Source of the DNA: Thalassolituus sp.
GTDB taxonomy: Bacteria; Pseudomonadota; Gammaproteobacteria; Pseudomonadales; Oceanobacteraceae
NCBI GenBank assembly: GCA_029212275.1
Contig: JARGOI010000140.1
Coordinates: 1 to 6,588, forward strand
Direction: 5' to 3'
Length of the DNA: 6,588 bases
Positions 4,995 through 6,588 of this stretch are shown here, piece after piece; positions within the stretch are counted from its first letter, which is position 1; the number at the start of each line of letters is the position of its first letter. The translations under genes and the position numbers were made by a program. Below the pieces are notes generated by a model. That model saw only the letters and a list, made by a program, of their open reading frames with translations, searched no databases and had not been told where the DNA came from.

Positions 4995-5675
4995 TTAATT
5001 TCTAAGTATTGGTTTTAAGTAATCAGTACCAAGTTGTTTCATTTGTAGCTTAACCCAAACCACTCTTAGGTGAAGATTCGGAGTTAATCGATTCGGATTT
5101 CGGTTACGAGGACTTGGTAATAAAACGGCTAATTGTGCGGCTTCGTTGACCGTAAGTTTACTGGCAGATTTTCCATAATAATGCTGACTCGCTGCTTCTA
5201 CGCCGTAAATCCCTTGGCCAAATTCAGCGACGTTTAAATACACTTCTAAGATACGTTTTTTGCCCCAAAAAATCTCAAGACTAACCGCCAACATAGCTTC
5301 AAGTCCTTTGCGGACGAAGCTTCGTCCCGGCCATAAAAAGAGATTTTTTGCGGTTTGTTGGCTGATAGTACTGGCACCACGAAGACCTTTGCCATTGTCT
5401 TTTTGGTCTAAGGCTTTGCTGATAGCAGTAAAATCAACACCAAGATGTTCTGGAAAGCGCTGATCTTCTGAAGCAACCACCGCCAAGGGCATTATCAACG
5501 GTAGCTTATCAATACTTATCCAATACTGAGTCACCGGATACGGGCTTTGCAGCATAAAAGCCGTGGTCGGCGGCGGTACAAACCTGAGCAGCAGTAGCAA
5601 CAAAATTAGGGACAGCAAAAAACAGCCACTGACTAGCACTGCCCAACCCAAAAGACCACGCTTACGCTTTGCCAT
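4995..5675 (-). CDS. mtgA: Monofunctional biosynthetic peptidoglycan glycosyltransferase MtgA
   Basis: A 226-residue GT51 enzyme that polymerises lipid II into glycan strands on the outer face of the inner membrane. A single N-terminal anchor (about residues 8-31, rich in Leu) follows the basic MAKRKR. The GT51 motifs are in order: EDQRFPEHLGVD (70-81, catalytic Glu70), GASTISQQTAKNLFLWP (100-116), RKGLE (122-126), KKRILEVYLNVAEFGQGIYGVE (139-160), then AAQLAVLLPSP. There is no transpeptidase domain, and the length is normal for MtgA. The ATG at 5675 is preceded by AGAGG (5683-5687). It is the first gene of a short minus-strand group with the deaminase. It appears intact and is a housekeeping gene with no evident link to guanidine. 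Confidence 0.96.
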   Translation of the reverse strand: MAKRKRGLLGWAVLVSGCFLLSLILLLLLLRFVPPPTTAFMLQSPYPVTQYWISIDKLPLIMPLAVVASEDQRFPEHLGVDFTAISKALDQKDNGKGLRGASTISQQTAKNLFLWPGRSFVRKGLEAMLAVSLEIFWGKKRILEVYLNVAEFGQGIYGVEAASQHYYGKSASKLTVNEAAQLAVLLPSPRNRNPNRLTPNLHLRVVWVKLQMKQLGTDYLKPILRN

Positions 5676-5866
5676 TAACCGCCTCTTGTTAATTTATCGA
5701 GGCTTTATAGCCCATTATGAACAAGAGTATAGGAAACCGAACATGCTATGAATAGAGGAAAAAATCATAAGCACAGCGAAAATTTGCTCATTTGGAGTCT
5801 TTAAAATGGTTAAACCGAAGCAGTATCGACCGAGACGACACAATTCCGTTGTTGTTTAGCCAAATA
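5676..5866. other. Intergenic region upstream of mtgA
   Basis: No supported gene lies here. It should carry the mtgA promoter on the minus strand; TATAAA (5703-5708 read in reverse) and TATACT (5727-5732 read in reverse) are possible -10 boxes, but neither has a good -35. A TTG-initiated frame running through this region into the repeats has no ribosome site and is not accepted as a gene. Confidence 0.5.
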
Positions 5867-5992
5867 CAAGCGCTTTACGGACAGTCATCCCAACGGTCTA
5901 GTCATCCCAACCAAGCGCTTTACGGACCAAGCGCTTCACGGACAGTCATCCCAACGGTCCAAGTGCTTTACGGACAGTCACCCCTACGGTCT
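5867..5992. repeat. Degenerate 33-bp tandem repeat cluster next to the RAYT gene
   Basis: Three full 33-base copies lie at 5867-5899, 5928-5960 and 5960-5992, starting CAAGYGCTTYACGGACAGTC and ending in ACGGTCY. Between the first and second full copies are two partial pieces: the inner part AGTCATCCCAAC (5900-5911) and the left part CAAGCGCTTTACGGA (5912-5926). Copies 1 and 2 share the 8-base palindrome AAGCGCTT, as does the partial piece, while the last copy has one change (AAGTGCTT). There are no unique spacers, so this is not CRISPR. The position just upstream of a REP-associated transposase suggests that these are its cognate repetitive extragenic elements. Confidence 0.85.
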
Positions 5993-6098
5993 AACAATAA
6001 AGTACCAGATTAGTTTTCTATTTCTAGTAATTTCGGGTGATGTTGCTCTAAATATTACCCTGCTATTCTAGAAGTAAATGCAAACATAGGATTTTGTT

Positions 6099-6588
6099 AT
6101 GCCTAAACCCAGAAAGGAACTCATCTCGCTCGAAGCAACCCCCTATTACCATTGTGTGTCGCGCTGTGTTCGTAAAGCCTTCCTATGCGGCACAGATAGC
6201 GCTGGTCGTAGCTTCGAGCATCGTAGAGGCTGGATTGAAAAGCTCTTATTGGATCAAGCAAAAGTATTTTGCATTGATATTGCTGCTTATGCGGTGATGT
6301 CGAATCACTTTCATGTTGTGCTCCATATCAACAAAAATACGTTAGATACATTATCAAATCTTGAGATTGTTGAACGTTGGCATCAGTTGTATCAAGGTAA
6401 CTTGCTGTCGCAAAAATTCCAACGGGGAGAATCCATCCAAGAAGCCGAATGGTTTATGTTGAATCGATATATTACCGAATGGCGCTCTCGACTTATGAGC
6501 ATCAGTTGGTTTATGAGACGGCTGAACGAAACCATTGCTCGATTAGCAAATGATGAAGATCAATGTACCGGACACTTATCACTAAGGC
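6099..6588 (+). CDS. REP-associated tyrosine transposase (RAYT, IS200-like Y1 family), N-terminal 163 codons, cut by window edge
   Basis: The frame is open from the ATG at 6099 to the window end. Family members are Y1 HUH endonucleases that cut and join single-stranded DNA at REP-like hairpins and are usually single-copy domesticated genes. Seen here are MPKPRKELISLEATPYYHCVS at the N-terminus, CVRKAFLCG (23-31), FEHRRGWIE, the HUH motif His70-Phe-His72 in AYAVMSNHFHVVLHIN, ERWHQLYQGNLLSQ, and SWFMRRLNETIARLANDEDQCTG. The catalytic tyrosine would lie beyond the edge. The start has ATAGGA (6085-6090) eight bases upstream. One oddity: after CTGH relatives, as I recall them, continue FWEGRFKSQ, but this frame reads LSLR, so the gene may be frameshifted or damaged from about 6574. 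The repeats at 5867-5992 are its likely targets. Confidence 0.88.
   Translation, partial: MPKPRKELISLEATPYYHCVSRCVRKAFLCGTDSAGRSFEHRRGWIEKLLLDQAKVFCIDIAAYAVMSNHFHVVLHINKNTLDTLSNLEIVERWHQLYQGNLLSQKFQRGESIQEAEWFMLNRYITEWRSRLMSISWFMRRLNETIARLANDEDQCTGHLSLR

Noticed and set aside
5260..5463. Plus-strand open frame of 67 codons
   Set aside because: Antisense to the conserved GT51 domain of mtgA; a shadow frame with no support.
5563..5751. Plus-strand open frame of 62 codons
   Set aside because: Antisense to the membrane anchor and upstream region of mtgA, with no plausible ribosome site or domain.
5867..5992. CRISPR array
   Set aside because: Copies abut directly or overlap, partial units lie between them, there are no uniform unique spacers, and no cas gene is in view.
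5792..6013. TTG-initiated frame of 73 codons with repeated ALYGQS-like units
   Set aside because: The peptide repeats only reflect translation of the 33-bp DNA repeats; there is no ribosome site and no recognisable protein.
6094..6297. Frame of 67 codons starting just before the RAYT gene
   Set aside because: It overlaps the RAYT coding frame in another phase and has none of the family's motifs.

Overview
The window looks like chromosomal DNA of an AT-leaning, probably marine gammaproteobacterium (Oceanospirillales/Marinomonas-like). This is inferred from the DadA and MtgA sequences, the RAYT transposase and the intergenic composition; no rRNA or other taxonomic marker is present. Its core is a guanidine-sensing locus carrying two riboswitches of different classes, each in front of its own transcription unit.

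Left edge (1-414, minus strand): the N-terminal 138 codons of a FAD-dependent D-amino acid dehydrogenase (dadA), divergent from what follows. Unit 1 (about 692-2940, plus strand): a possible sigma-54-like promoter, a guanidine-II (mini-ykkC) riboswitch, a 2-oxoglutarate/Fe(II) oxygenase with ethylene-forming-enzyme-like features, an unrecognised 314-residue protein, and an intrinsic terminator. Unit 2 (about 2897-4346, plus strand): NtrC-like sites, a second sigma-54-like element, a guanidine-I (ykkC) riboswitch whose 3' flank can form a 22-bp Shine-Dalgarno-sequestering helix with the aptamer, a solitary NitT/TauT-type periplasmic binding protein, and a bidirectional terminator. Together these suggest that the cell senses guanidine and responds by making a periplasmic guanidine-binding protein and an oxygenase acting on guanidine or a guanidino compound, possibly only under nitrogen limitation. 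The membrane parts of the transporter, a carboxylase and a guanidine hydrolase are not in the window.

Converging from the right (4376-5675, minus strand) are mtgA, a monofunctional peptidoglycan glycosyltransferase, and 28 bp downstream of it a cytosine-deaminase-like zinc deaminase. The right end (5676-6588) holds a cluster of 33-bp degenerate direct repeats followed by the start of a REP-associated tyrosine transposase (RAYT) gene, cut by the window edge and possibly already damaged there.
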